Part shown: piece after piece, positions 32,577-41,089 of the stretch
Layout of the letters: each line of letters starts with the position of its first letter
How positions within the stretch are numbered: the first letter of the stretch is position 1
Assembly (NCBI GenBank): GCA_964446495.1
Contig: CAYUOY010000002.1
Coordinates: 1-64,000, forward strand
DNA length: 64,000 nucleotides
DNA from: JAADHU01 sp964446495
GTDB lineage: Bacteria > Pseudomonadota > Gammaproteobacteria > Steroidobacterales > Woeseiaceae
Direction: 5' to 3'
The notes under the pieces: generated by a model
What the model was told of the DNA's origin: nothing
Databases searched by the model: none
The model's input: the letters and a program-made list of their open reading frames with translations, nothing else
Position numbers and translations under genes: made by a program

Positions 32577-33677
32577 TCACAGGCGCATTGGCATGACCAC
32601 GTATTTGCAGTCGTCATTGCCCGGCTCTCGCAACAGGCAACTCGAGTTACCGTCAAGCACCGATAAAGTAACCTGTTCGGAATCAATCGCTCCCAGTGCT
32701 TCGAGCAGGTAGGTCACATTAAAACCTATCTCGATATCCTCACCGCTGTATTCGATCTCGAGTTCGTCCTCCGCCTCTTCCTGCTCCGGATTGTGCGCCT
32801 GCAGCAACATCGCTCCCTGACGAATCATTAAACGAATACCGCGATATTTTTCGTTCGACAGGATAGAGGTTCTCTGCAGAGCGCTCTTTAACAAGACACG
32901 ATCGGCGGTCAGTTGGTTGCTGGTGTCCTTAGGTATGACCCGGTCATACTCCGGAAATCGCCCATCTATCAGCTTCGAGGTAAAACGAACACCCTCAAGT
33001 TGGAACCGAATATGATTCGTCCCAAGCTCCATGGTCAATGACCCTTCACCATTCAACAATCGTTGTAATTCCAGAACCCCCTTGCGAGGTACGATCACCT
33101 GTTTTTCCGGAAGTTTCTTGCCACCCTCCAGGGACACCTGGCACAACGCCAGGCGATGGCCATCTGTAGCAACGGCGCGAAGCTCATCCCCGCCCGTCTC
33201 CAGCAACAAACCATTCAGGTAGTATCGGACGTCTTGTTGCGCCATCGAAAAATGAGTTTTCTCGAACAGGCGCTGCACCGAGCTCTGCGGCAACTCAAGA
33301 GCATCATCCGCATTAATATCCTCGATGGTAGGAAATTCAGCGGCCGGCAACGTGGTCAGTGAAAACTTACTGCGGCCGGAACGAACCAGAATCTTTTCAC
33401 CGCTCTGGCTGATTGAAACAGGGGCGTTCTCAGGCAACGCCCGGCATATATCCAACAACTTACGTCCTGGCACCGTCACCTCGCCGGCCGTTTCTATATC
33501 CACCTCTCCGCTTGCGACCAACTCGACTTCGAGGTCCGTCGCTGTAATGGACAGTCTCCCATCCTGAGCGACCAACAATACGTTCGCCAAAATTGGCATC
33601 GTTTGCCGACGCTCCACAACCCCGATTACGACCTGCAAGGGCTTCAAGAGGGCATCACGCCCAGCGCTTAACTTCAT
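32577..33677 (-). CDS. dnaN: DNA polymerase III sliding clamp (beta)
   Basis: Ring-shaped clamp that tethers polymerase III. 366 residues, as in E. coli, with three repeated clamp domains. Family blocks: MKLSAGRDALLKPLQVVIGVVERRQTMPILANVLL, LEVELVASGEVDIETAGEVTVPGRKLLDICRALPE, and the C-terminal DGNSSCLLREPGNDDCKYVVMPMRL. ATG 33677 fits the usual N-terminus; ATG 33683 is also possible. The oriC sequence lies directly upstream. Confidence 0.98.
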   Translation of the reverse strand: MKLSAGRDALLKPLQVVIGVVERRQTMPILANVLLVAQDGRLSITATDLEVELVASGEVDIETAGEVTVPGRKLLDICRALPENAPVSISQSGEKILVRSGRSKFSLTTLPAAEFPTIEDINADDALELPQSSVQRLFEKTHFSMAQQDVRYYLNGLLLETGGDELRAVATDGHRLALCQVSLEGGKKLPEKQVIVPRKGVLELQRLLNGEGSLTMELGTNHIRFQLEGVRFTSKLIDGRFPEYDRVIPKDTSNQLTADRVLLKSALQRTSILSNEKYRGIRLMIRQGAMLLQAHNPEQEEAEDELEIEYSGEDIEIGFNVTYLLEALGAIDSEQVTLSVLDGNSSCLLREPGNDDCKYVVMPMRL

Positions 33678-33886
33678 GAACATCACCTGTTAATAAAAAA
33701 GTGGATATATAAAGACTATTACTATTATTAAGACCCATAAGTCCTGTGGATAACATTTTTTTCTGCTTATTTTTCAATGAGTTATCTCACTAAAACCGTC
33801 CTCTAAAAACCTGTGTTTCTGGCTTACATCCTGTGTATAACCTGTGCTGAAAAAACGCACCGAATTTTATCCACACCTTATACACA
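33678..33886. other. Chromosomal replication origin candidate (oriC), dnaA-dnaN gap
   Basis: Four DnaA boxes: TGTGGATAA (33745-33753), TGTGTATAA (33832-33840), TTATCCACA (33867-33875) and TTATACACA (33878-33886, touching the dnaA stop). Two are perfect matches to TTATCCACA or its complement and two have one change. An AT-rich tract at 33686-33740 could be the unwinding element. The gene order around it is that of a standard bacterial origin. Confidence 0.75.
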
Positions 33887-35242
33887 TCATCCTGTCAGAG
33901 TTCTCAACAGGTTGATGTAATCCTCCTCGATACGACTCTCTGTCTCGCGCAGCGCAGCGATTCGTCGACACCCGTGTAAAACGGTCGTGTGATCCCGACC
34001 TCCGAAAGCTTCCCCAATCTCCGGCAAACTGTGGCTGGTAAGCTCCTTCGCAAGCGTCATGGCAATTTGCCGCGGTCGCGCCACCGACCGACTACGTCGC
34101 TTCGACAGTAAATCGGACACCCGCAATTTGAAATATTCCGCTACCGTTTTCTGTATATTCTCGATCGATACCAACCGATCCTGCACAGCCAACAAATCCC
34201 GCAAAGCCATTTTCGCAAAATCCAGGTTAATAGGTTGCCCCGTAAACTCCGCGTTGGCGATTACTCGCCGTAAAGCCCCTTCCAGCTCACGAACATTCGA
34301 GCGAATTCGCTTGGCGATGAAAAAAGCCACTTCATCCGGAAGCGTCACACCGTGACCCGCCGCCTTGCTCATCAGAATGGCAACAGACGTTTCAAGCTCC
34401 GGCGGCTCAATGGACACCGTGAGGCCCCACCCAAATCGGGACTTTAGTCGCTCCTCAAGACCATGCACCTCTTTCGGATATCGGTCGCAGGTCAAAACGA
34501 TTTGCCGCTGCCCCTCCAATAACGCGTTAAAGGTGTGAAAAAACTCTTCTTGCGAGCGTTCCTTGCCAGCAAAAAACTGAATATCATCAATCAACAAGGC
34601 GTCCAGCGAACGATACGATCGTTTGAACTCGGATATCGTATTGTGCTGCAGCCCGCGCACCATATCGCCGACGAAACGTTCGGAACGAACATAACTTACC
34701 CTGGCGCCGGGGTCCCTGCCGACAATGGCATTGCCTATCGCCTGCATCAGGTGGGTTTTGCCGAGGCCAACGCCACCGTAGATAAATAGTGGGTTGTACG
34801 ATTCGCCGGGGTTCTGGGCAACCTGAATGGCGGCAGCCCGGGCGAGCTGATTGCTTTTGCCCTCAACGAAACTCTCGAAAGTAAATGCAGGATCCAGCCG
34901 ACTCGCGATCGGCAGGGGTGGCTGCCGCCGAAACCCGGATGCTGGAGCGGGAGCGGGTGCAACCGCTGTCGCCACATTATCGTCTGACCGTGGCCGCTCT
35001 CGTGAGCCAACTTCAAGCACCACTTCCACCGCTGATTTGAAGCCGTGAACCAGCTCCTGAATCCTTTCTACATAGTGTTCGTTCAACCAGTCAACGACGA
35101 ACCGGTTCGGGGCCAGCAGTGTCAGCTTCCGTTCATCTTCAATTGCCTGAAGAGGCCGGATCCAGGTGTTGAACGGCTGTTCCGGTAATTCCGCTTTCAA
35201 TTCGCGGATACAGAGATTCCAGAGTGTCGATTCAGCCTGCAA
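33887..35242 (-). CDS. dnaA: Chromosomal replication initiator DnaA
   Basis: Initiator ATPase that melts oriC. 451 residues: domain I (LWNLCIRELKAELPEQPFNTWIRPLQ), a short low-complexity linker (APAPAPASGF), AAA+ domain with GGVGLGKTHLMQAI and DALLIDDIQFFAGKE, and DNA-binding domain with the signature GGRDHTTVLHGCRRI. It reads away from rpmH and toward oriC and dnaN. Confidence 0.98.
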   Translation of the reverse strand: MQAESTLWNLCIRELKAELPEQPFNTWIRPLQAIEDERKLTLLAPNRFVVDWLNEHYVERIQELVHGFKSAVEVVLEVGSRERPRSDDNVATAVAPAPAPASGFRRQPPLPIASRLDPAFTFESFVEGKSNQLARAAAIQVAQNPGESYNPLFIYGGVGLGKTHLMQAIGNAIVGRDPGARVSYVRSERFVGDMVRGLQHNTISEFKRSYRSLDALLIDDIQFFAGKERSQEEFFHTFNALLEGQRQIVLTCDRYPKEVHGLEERLKSRFGWGLTVSIEPPELETSVAILMSKAAGHGVTLPDEVAFFIAKRIRSNVRELEGALRRVIANAEFTGQPINLDFAKMALRDLLAVQDRLVSIENIQKTVAEYFKLRVSDLLSKRRSRSVARPRQIAMTLAKELTSHSLPEIGEAFGGRDHTTVLHGCRRIAALRETESRIEEDYINLLRTLTG

Positions 35243-35372
35243 CGGGGTCCCCGACGATGAGTTGGCGGAAGGTCAAGAAAGAGACAAGACCGCGAATTCT
35301 ATAACGTCTATGGCAACCGCGCCACAGAGGAAATAAGGACCGCTTGCGTTGTCGTCGGCGCCTATCTTCTAT

Positions 35373-35401
35373 TGACACTATTTACCGCCCCGCGTACTCT
35401 T
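35373..35401 (+). promoter_or_regulatory. Sigma-70 promoter candidate for rpmH-rnpA
   Basis: A perfect TTGACA (35373-35378) is followed after 17 bp by TACTCT, a weak -10. It lies 58 bp before the rpmH ATG in the dnaA-rpmH divergent region. Confidence 0.45.
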
Positions 35402-35458
35402 GCCGGCTTTCTTTCGCCGGGGCATAAAGCCCAAGGCAAACAAGCAGGTATAAGGCAA

Positions 35459-35593
35459 ATGAAACGCACGTTCCAGCCCAGCAGAATCAAGAGGGCACGC
35501 ACCCATGGCTTTCGAGCGCGCATGGCCACTAAAGCCGGTCGTCTGGTCCTTAAGCGCCGTCGCGCCAAGGGGCGGGCGCAGCTGACGCCCTAA
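35459..35593 (+). CDS. rpmH: 50S ribosomal protein L34
   Basis: 44-residue, strongly basic ribosomal protein with the universal start MKRTFQPSRIKRARTHGFRAR and end LKRRRAKGRAQLTP. ATG 35459 is fixed by homology; an open frame upstream to 35372 is not coding. It is adjacent to rnpA, as in nearly all bacteria. Confidence 0.97.
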   Translation: MKRTFQPSRIKRARTHGFRARMATKAGRLVLKRRRAKGRAQLTP

Positions 35594-35679
35594 AAGAGCA
35601 AGCGGCGGAGACGACCACGAGCGCTTTACAGCGGAGCCATCCCGAAGTCGGTCGCTTCAGCTTCCCTCAAGCGACGCGC

Positions 35680-36027
35680 TTGCTTGACGCCAAAGACTAT
35701 GGACGAGTCTTCGGCAAAGCGCAGCGCAGTCGCGATCGCTTGTTCACGATTCTGTATCGAGACGAACAGACTACCGGCGCAAGGCTGGGCCTCGCGATAT
35801 CGAAGAAAAACTGTCGCTTAGCCGTTGGTCGAAACCGTATCAAGCGGCTTGTGCGAGAATCTTTTCGCCAGCACCGGCAGGCACTCGGCAATCTCGACAT
35901 AGTCGTTTTGAATAAGCCCGGCACACACCAGGCAAGCAACAAGGCGCTCTTTGAGAGCCTCGAAAAACACTGGCAGCGATGTCAGATGGACCTACGAGAC
36001 CAGGCAGGAAAAACATCAGATGGATAA
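35680..36027 (+). CDS. rnpA: Ribonuclease P protein component
   Basis: Protein subunit of RNase P, which matures tRNA 5' ends. Recognised blocks: LLDAKDYGRVFGKAQRSRDR and the RNR motif GRNRIKRLVRESFRQHR. The conserved N-terminal segment GRFSFPQATRLLDAKDY begins in frame upstream of TTG 35680, but no ATG, GTG or TTG occurs in that frame for at least 100 bp above it. The real start is therefore either TTG 35680, losing about eight conserved residues, or a rarer codon further up. The stop overlaps the yidC start by 8 bp, so the usual yidD gene between them is missing. Confidence 0.88.
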   Translation: MLDAKDYGRVFGKAQRSRDRLFTILYRDEQTTGARLGLAISKKNCRLAVGRNRIKRLVRESFRQHRQALGNLDIVVLNKPGTHQASNKALFESLEKHWQRCQMDLRDQAGKTSDG

Positions 36028-37747
36028 TCAACGGTTGATGCTTTGGGCGTTCTTTGGCTTGATGCTCTGGTTCACCTATCAGGCATGGCTGCAGGATTAT
36101 CCGCCCACGCAAGCGCAGACCATTGCGCAAGTCTCCGAACAACAGCAGGCAGCCGCGCCGGACCAGGCGCTTCCGGAGCTGCCCGGGCTGACAGAGCCGG
36201 TCGTGGGTGACGCCGCACCGCGCATGACCCCGGCGCTGGAACAGCCGCCCATTGACGAAACCATATCCACCGAGGAAGCGCGCATTGTTACGGTGCGTAC
36301 GGATGTGCTCAATCTCGAAATACGCCTCCGCGGCGCGACCTTGCAACGAGCGACCTTGAGCCGCTACCCGGTGGCCAAAGACGACCCCGATACCCTGGTC
36401 GCGTTGCTGAATCCGGCTCATGCTGATCTGGGCCTCATTCAAACCGGCCTGAATGCTCGCGGAGAGGGCGACAAGCCCAGTCACCAGGCCCTGTTTTCAA
36501 CGCCGGCCACGCACTATGAACTCAATGGCGACGACGCTCTCGAAATACCGTTCACCTGGAGTAATGACGCCGGCATTCGAGTCGAGAAAACGATTCGGCT
36601 CCGCCGCGGCAGTTACGCTATTGAGATCGAGCAAAAAATAGTTAACGGCTCAGCCCTTGAGTGGCAGGGTGCGGCGTACGCACAACTGCAGCGGCGCTCA
36701 AAAACCGTAGAGCGATCCATGTTCGACGTCGATACATATTCTTTTGACGGGCCGATCATTTACGATGGAGAAAAGGCAAGCAAACTGAAGCGCGATGATC
36801 TGCTGGAAGATGGGCCCTTCAGTTTTTCCACACAGGCAGGCTGGCTGGCCGAGATCCAGCACCACTTCCTGACCGCCATTGTGCCTCCGGCAGGAACGGA
36901 GCAACGATACAACGTGTCCGTTCGCGGTGATGTGTCGCTCGCCAGCGTTATCGGCCCAACCCAAACCGTATCTCCCGGTGCAGAGGCGGTATTTACGACC
37001 ACGGCTTTTATTGGACCGAAGCTGCAGGCGCAACTCGACAAAATAGATCCCACCCTAAAGTTGACGGTCGACTACGGCTGGCTGACGCTCATCTCCGAGC
37101 CACTGTTCTGGCTGCTCAGCAAAGTCTTTTCGTTTTTTGGCAACTGGGGGCTGGCGATTATCCTCGTTACCGCCATGATCAAGGGAGCGTTCTACAAGCT
37201 TACCCAGGCCAGCGGTCGCTCCATGGCAAAAATGCGGGAAATACAACCGCGCATGAAGGCATTGCAGGATCGATACAAAGACGATCGTCAGGCGTTGAGC
37301 CAGGCAATGATGGAGTTATACAAGCGAGAGAAAGTGAACCCGGCGGCCGGTTGTTTGCCGATTCTCATTCAAATGCCGTTTTTCCTCGCCTTCTACTGGG
37401 TCCTGCTCGAAAGCGTGGAAATGCGACAGGCGCCGTTCGTGTTCTGGCTTACTGACCTCTCGACCCGCGACCCATATTTCATTTTGCCGATTATCATGGG
37501 TGCAGCCATGCTGTTTCAGCAGCGGCTCAATCCCGCACCAGCGGATCCGGTGCAAGCGAAAGTCATGCAGGTGATGCCGATCGTCTTTACCGGATTTTTC
37601 GCGTTCTTCCCCTCCGGCCTGGTGCTTTACTGGGTAACCAATACGGTTCTCTCCATTGCGCAACAGTGGCGCATCAACAAAGTGGTAGCGGAAGAGGGCA
37701 AAAAGGGCGGCAACAAGAAAAAGCCGAAAAAGAAAAAAAGCGACTAG
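36020..37747 (+). CDS. yidC: Membrane protein insertase YidC
   Basis: Inner-membrane insertase working alone or with SecYEG. 575 residues: first helix (MLWAFFGLMLWFTYQAWL), large periplasmic domain (to about residue 350), and the insertase core with QPRMKALQDRYKDD, NPAAGCLPILIQMPFFLAFYWVLLE, and C-terminal helices ending in a lysine-rich tail (KKGGNKKKPKKKKSD) that binds ribosomes. ATG 36020 gives the family start MDNQRLMLW. Confidence 0.97.
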   Translation: MDNQRLMLWAFFGLMLWFTYQAWLQDYPPTQAQTIAQVSEQQQAAAPDQALPELPGLTEPVVGDAAPRMTPALEQPPIDETISTEEARIVTVRTDVLNLEIRLRGATLQRATLSRYPVAKDDPDTLVALLNPAHADLGLIQTGLNARGEGDKPSHQALFSTPATHYELNGDDALEIPFTWSNDAGIRVEKTIRLRRGSYAIEIEQKIVNGSALEWQGAAYAQLQRRSKTVERSMFDVDTYSFDGPIIYDGEKASKLKRDDLLEDGPFSFSTQAGWLAEIQHHFLTAIVPPAGTEQRYNVSVRGDVSLASVIGPTQTVSPGAEAVFTTTAFIGPKLQAQLDKIDPTLKLTVDYGWLTLISEPLFWLLSKVFSFFGNWGLAIILVTAMIKGAFYKLTQASGRSMAKMREIQPRMKALQDRYKDDRQALSQAMMELYKREKVNPAAGCLPILIQMPFFLAFYWVLLESVEMRQAPFVFWLTDLSTRDPYFILPIIMGAAMLFQQRLNPAPADPVQAKVMQVMPIVFTGFFAFFPSGLVLYWVTNTVLSIAQQWRINKVVAEEGKKGGNKKKPKKKKSD

Positions 37748-37777
37748 CGACGACGGCCGCTGTGATTTCATAGCACC

Positions 37778-39142
37778 ATGTCTCAAACCAGCGCTTACGT
37801 GGAAGATACAATCGTCGCGAGCGCTACGCCCGCCGGCGTAGGTGGTGTCGCCGTGGTCCGCATCTCCGGCCCAGGCGTGGAACACATCGGCGCACAGATT
37901 CTTGGGCGGCTTCCAGCACCACGAGCGGCCAAACTGGCAACCTTCCGTCATTCAAACGGCAACGCGCTCGATCAGGGCATCGCCCTCTATTTTCCCCGAC
38001 CCGGTTCTTTCACCGGTGAGTCTGTGCTGGAGCTACACGGCCATGGCGGCCCCGTGGTTGTCGCCGCCATTATCGATGCCGTCGTGAAGCTCGGTGCACG
38101 CCGGGCGGAGCCGGGTGAGTTTTCAAAACGGGCCTTTCTCAACGGCAAGCTCGACCTGGTACAGGCGGAGGCAATTGCCGACCTGATTGGCAGCGGCACC
38201 GAGCAAGCGGCGCGCGCGGCGATGCGATCGTTGTCGGGCGTGTTCACGAAAACCATCGACGCGCTTGAAGAGCAGCTAATTCGTTTGCGCCTGCATGTCG
38301 AGGCAGCCATTGATTTTCCCGAAGAGGAAATCGATTTCTTAAGCGACCAAAAACTCGCGCAGCGAATTGCCGAATGCGCCGCCGCGTTCGCCGCGATCCG
38401 CAAATCAACCTCTATCGGTCGCGTGCTGCGAGATGGCTATCAGATCGTCATTGTCGGTGAGCCCAATGTTGGCAAGTCCAGCCTGCTCAATCTTCTTAGC
38501 GGGCAGGAAGCCGCGATTGTTACCGAGATAGCCGGCACAACCCGCGACATACTCAGAGAGCACATAAAGCTCGACGGCCTTGCCGTGGAGTTGATCGACA
38601 CCGCGGGCCTGCGCAGCAACCCCGACCTGATTGAGGCCGAGGGGATTCGGCGGGCCAAAGCCGCGCTGCAAACAGCCGATGCCGCGTTGTGGATTCAGGA
38701 TGCTTCAAAAACAGGCGGCGACCCCGATAATCGCGGTCCCGCCGAAGAGCTGCCCACCGACATTCCGGTTGTGGTGGTGCAAAATAAAATTGACCTTGTG
38801 GCAACCGCCACCAGCCTTGCGGCGCCACGGGAGGGGACCGTACATGTGTCCGCAAAAACCGGCGCTGGCCTGGATGATCTGATTGCAAAGATAAAAGAGC
38901 TGGCCGGCTATGAAGATCTCGGTGAGGGGGCTTTTACGGCACGTCAACGACACCTCGATGCACTGGCGCGGGCGCAGCGGCATTTTGAACAGGGGCGCCG
39001 GGCGCTGGACGAGGCAAAATCAGGAGAGATTTTTGCCGAAGAACTGCGCCTTGCTCAACAGGCACTCGGGGAAATCACCGGTGTTTTTTCCAGCGACGAC
39101 CTGCTCGGAAAAATATTCTCGGAATTTTGTATCGGTAAGTAG
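37778..39142 (+). CDS. mnmE: tRNA-modification GTPase MnmE
   Basis: With MnmG it installs the 5-(carboxymethyl)aminomethyl group on wobble uridines. 454 residues: N-terminal folate-binding domain (TIVASATPAGVGGVAVVRISG), helical domain, G domain with GEPNVGKSSLLNLLSGQE, TAGTTRD-like switch GTTRDILREH, NKID, and the C-terminal FSEFCIGK with the conserved Cys. Its partner mnmG is 3.5 kb downstream, beyond three genes on the opposite strand. Confidence 0.97.
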   Translation: MSQTSAYVEDTIVASATPAGVGGVAVVRISGPGVEHIGAQILGRLPAPRAAKLATFRHSNGNALDQGIALYFPRPGSFTGESVLELHGHGGPVVVAAIIDAVVKLGARRAEPGEFSKRAFLNGKLDLVQAEAIADLIGSGTEQAARAAMRSLSGVFTKTIDALEEQLIRLRLHVEAAIDFPEEEIDFLSDQKLAQRIAECAAAFAAIRKSTSIGRVLRDGYQIVIVGEPNVGKSSLLNLLSGQEAAIVTEIAGTTRDILREHIKLDGLAVELIDTAGLRSNPDLIEAEGIRRAKAALQTADAALWIQDASKTGGDPDNRGPAEELPTDIPVVVVQNKIDLVATATSLAAPREGTVHVSAKTGAGLDDLIAKIKELAGYEDLGEGAFTARQRHLDALARAQRHFEQGRRALDEAKSGEIFAEELRLAQQALGEITGVFSSDDLLGKIFSEFCIGK

Positions 39143-39182
39143 GCGCGGACGCGCGCCCAGGCCCGTGAGCGTCACCCTAACC

Positions 39183-40364
39183 CTAACCCAGCAAGCCTTC
39201 GCGCCGATACAGCCGCGCGCACAGCCATGTAGCCAGCACGCCGAGCACCAGCGTACCCAACACAGAGATAACAACGTGCAACAGGTTCATGGGTTCGTTC
39301 TTGATCAGGTTCACCAGCAACAGGTGCTGACTCAGGCTTGGAACAAACATGAGCGCCGTGCTGGAGCGAATCATCAGAATGCTGACAACCATTATCGGCA
39401 GAGTGGGCGCAAGCAGAACCACGCTGACCCAGGTTTGTGCTTCTTTGTAACTCTTCGTGAAAGACGCCACCAGCGTCATCAGCGCCGCGCCGAGGAGTGT
39501 GAACGGCACCAACAGCAGGAATCCGATCAACACCACATCCGGACCAAAGTTCGGCGTCATGCCCAGCTGCTCCAGTGGCACAAACTTGAGCGCGACAAAA
39601 AAGGCCGACAGGCTCAGGAACAACGACAAACTCATGAACAGGCACGCGGCCAGAATCTTGCCGACGATCAGCTGGCTTCGAGTAACCGGCAGGCAGAGCA
39701 GAGGTTCCAGTGAGCCCCGCTCCCGCTCGCCAGCCGTCGAGTCGATCGCCAGGTTCATGCCGCCGGTCAGCAAGGCGAAAATAAAAAAGTAGCTCAGCAT
39801 GCCGAGCAGCATCGCGGAGCGACCGCTCGGAGTGGACACATCAACCAGGTCGATATTGAGCGGGCGCATGACCAGCGGACTCACGCCGCGCAAGGTAAGC
39901 CGCATCCCGGCCAGTTGCTGGCTGTACTCATTGAGAGCACCGATAACCCGGCCCGACTCTCGCTCGGCGGTCCGATCTGCCCGATCTGAAATAACCTCGA
40001 TACGGGCAGGTGTGGCCGCACTCAAATCCTCGCCGATCGATGCAGGAATGATAACGACGACGTCGCGGTCGCCAGCACTAACGGCCTGCAACGCCGCAGC
40101 GCGATCGACCGGTGCATCACCCGCCACAATGTTGCGGCTCTCCAGAAAGCGCAATAAATTAGGCGCGTGTTCGGCGCCGATTACCGCCAGGTCGAGCACT
40201 TCGTCGGTGTCGGCCAGGGACTGTTTCAGCGATAAATTGATAATGAAAGCAAACAGGATCGGGCCAAACAACGGACCCAGCAACAGCGCTGACAAGAGCG
40301 TGCGGCGATCCCGAAAATTATCGAGAACCTCTTTTCGAAATACATTGCCAAGCGCTCCGGTCAT
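39183..40364 (-). CDS. ABC-2 type exporter permease (NatB-like)
   Basis: 393-residue membrane subunit. It has an N-terminal helix (TLLSALLLGPLFGPILFAFI), a periplasmic domain of about 130 residues, then five C-terminal helices. The segment ERERGSLEPLLCLPVTRSQLIVGK is typical of the NatB/ABC-2 group. It overlaps the ATPase gene (NatA-like) by 4 bp, so the two form one exporter. A sodium or drug substrate cannot be told. mnmE converges on it from the left. Confidence 0.85.
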   Translation of the reverse strand: MTGALGNVFRKEVLDNFRDRRTLLSALLLGPLFGPILFAFIINLSLKQSLADTDEVLDLAVIGAEHAPNLLRFLESRNIVAGDAPVDRAAALQAVSAGDRDVVVIIPASIGEDLSAATPARIEVISDRADRTAERESGRVIGALNEYSQQLAGMRLTLRGVSPLVMRPLNIDLVDVSTPSGRSAMLLGMLSYFFIFALLTGGMNLAIDSTAGERERGSLEPLLCLPVTRSQLIVGKILAACLFMSLSLFLSLSAFFVALKFVPLEQLGMTPNFGPDVVLIGFLLLVPFTLLGAALMTLVASFTKSYKEAQTWVSVVLLAPTLPIMVVSILMIRSSTALMFVPSLSQHLLLVNLIKNEPMNLLHVVISVLGTLVLGVLATWLCARLYRREGLLG

Positions 40365-41089
40365 GATGCCTCCATGCCGCCGATGGCCTGGACAAAAGCA
40401 TCTTCAAGATCGTCACAGCCGGTACGCGCGCGAATATTGTCGGGCGTGTCATGCAGCGCTACCCGACCGGCGGCAATGATGACGATCTCATCGCACAGCG
40501 CCGCTACCTCCTGCATGACGTGGCTCGAGAACAGCACGCACTTGCCTTCGTCCTTGAGCTTTCTTATCAGGTCTCGCAGGGAGCGAGTGGCCATCACATC
40601 GAGGCCGTTGCTCGGCTCGTCCAGAATAATATTATTTGGCTGATGCACGAGGGCGCGGGCCAGCGCGACTTTGGTTTGCTGTCCCTGTGAAAAGCCCTTG
40701 CTGCGGCGATCCGCAAAATCACCGATGCCAATTTCATCAATGACGGTCTGCACCCGGCCGTCGATATCTTCGGCGGCCAGCCCGTACAGTAGGGCGTAAT
40801 AACGAATGTTCTCTCTGGCGGTCAGGTGCGGATAAAGGCCGGCACCGTGCGGCAGCGCCCCGATGACGCGGCGCGCCTGCAGTGGCTCTTGCAACACATC
40901 AATGCCGTCTATAAAGGCGCTACCGCTGTCAGGCGTCAGCACGGTGTACAGCGCTCGCAAGGTCGTCGATTTGCCCGCGCCGTTGGGGCCCAGCAAACCC
41001 GTAATGCGGCCATCCCTGGCTTCGAAACTGACGCCACGAACGGCTTCCACAGGGCCAAACGATTTAAACAGATTGTCGACTTTTATCAC
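40361..41089 (-). CDS. ABC transporter ATP-binding protein (NatA-like)
   Basis: 242-residue ATPase with Walker A GLLGPNGAGKSTTLRAL, signature FSQGQQTKVALARAL, Walker B NIILDEPSNGLD and the H-loop FSSHVMQEV. Partner of the adjacent NatB-like permease (4-bp overlap). It overlaps the TAP-like hydrolase gene upstream by 4 bp as well, so the three genes are one operon. Confidence 0.92.
   Translation of the reverse strand: MIKVDNLFKSFGPVEAVRGVSFEARDGRITGLLGPNGAGKSTTLRALYTVLTPDSGSAFIDGIDVLQEPLQARRVIGALPHGAGLYPHLTARENIRYYALLYGLAAEDIDGRVQTVIDEIGIGDFADRRSKGFSQGQQTKVALARALVHQPNNIILDEPSNGLDVMATRSLRDLIRKLKDEGKCVLFSSHVMQEVAALCDEIVIIAAGRVALHDTPDNIRARTGCDDLEDAFVQAIGGMEAS

Noticed and set aside
39172..39187. 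Telomere-like CCCTAACCCTAACCC
   Set aside because: It is 2.5 units at the end of the NatB-like gene on the other strand (Leu-Leu-Gly and stop); too short for anything but chance.
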